Shown here: in pieces, positions 63,999 to 64,000 of the stretch | Layout of the letters: every line of letters begins with the position of its first letter | How positions within the stretch are numbered: position 1 is the stretch's first letter | NCBI RefSeq assembly: GCF_946151075.1 | Contig: NZ_CAMGZB010000001.1 | Location: 790,001-854,000 of the forward strand | Reading direction: 5' to 3' | DNA from: Neobacillus sp. Marseille-Q6967 | GTDB lineage: Bacteria > Bacillota > Bacilli > Bacillales > Cytobacillaceae | Length of the DNA: 64,000 bases | Translations under genes and position numbers: made by a program | Notes under the pieces: generated by a model | What the model was told of the DNA's origin: nothing | Database searches by the model: none | Seen by the model: the letters and a program-made list of their open reading frames with translations, nothing else

Positions 63999-64000
63999 GT

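Overview
The window looks like chromosome from a low-GC, endospore-forming Bacillaceae (Bacillus sensu lato). The evidence is CmpA, GroE under CIRCE, Rex, GlcT, purine riboswitches, and gene order that follows the Bacillus subtilis ydcA-acpS-alr-ndoA ... moaC-rex-ydiK-ydiL-groES-groEL ... yeaC-yeaD-yebA-guaA-pbuG backbone, read here from right to left. The genus cannot be fixed from sequence alone; start codons include an unusual number of well-supported TTG codons.

Left part (1-12.8 kb): a truncated glucose PTS permease gene (ptsG) with its GlcT-dependent antiterminator leader, then glcT. Next come the guanine/hypoxanthine permease pbuG and guaA, each behind its own guanine-class purine riboswitch. 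The MoxR / DUF58 / transglutaminase operon (yeaC-yeaD-yebA) follows, then a lone alpha/beta hydrolase and an orphan substrate-binding lipoprotein.

Accessory carbon and defence part (13-38.7 kb): a beta-glucoside PTS permease with two 6-phospho-beta-glucosidases, read divergently from a centre that carries two RAT/terminator leaders and a cre site. A restriction-modification island follows (PD-(D/E)XK nuclease, a 929-residue nuclease-methyltransferase, a beta-class methyltransferase). Then a mannitol operon with a fully fused EIICBA, an abgT-abgA-abgB p-aminobenzoyl-glutamate uptake and cleavage operon with a divergent non-LysR regulator, an SDR protein, a YitT membrane protein, and an FMN alpha-hydroxyacid oxidase homologue in which the catalytic histidine position is asparagine.

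Housekeeping part (38.9-49 kb): groES-groEL, ydiL-ydiK, an exact tandem array of ten 52-nt hairpin units, rex, moaC, the ABC-F protein YdiF, a dense DnaA-box cluster, and the tRNA-t6A genes tsaD-rimI-tsaB-tsaE.

Ribosomal part (49.2-55.8 kb): one long minus-strand operon with a consensus sigma-A promoter. In transcription order it is tRNA Asn-Ser-Glu-(20-nt Asp fragment)-Asp-Gln-Lys-Leu-Leu-Arg-Pro-Gly, then 16S-23S-5S, then tRNA fMet-Asp.

Right part (55.8-64 kb): an SprT-like protein, the 37-residue CmpA, a second unrelated tandem array whose unit is also 52 nt, tex, the ndoAI-ndoA toxin-antitoxin pair, alr, a YdcC lipoprotein, acpS, a rhomboid protease and the end of a YdbT-like gene. The rsb-sigB module that sits between ndoA and tex in B. 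subtilis is absent here.

The observations most worth follow-up are the two 52-nt-period hairpin arrays, the restriction-modification island, the His-to-Asn FMN enzyme, the repeat-flanked 144-nt segment beside tRNA-Asp, and the lack of sigB at its usual place.
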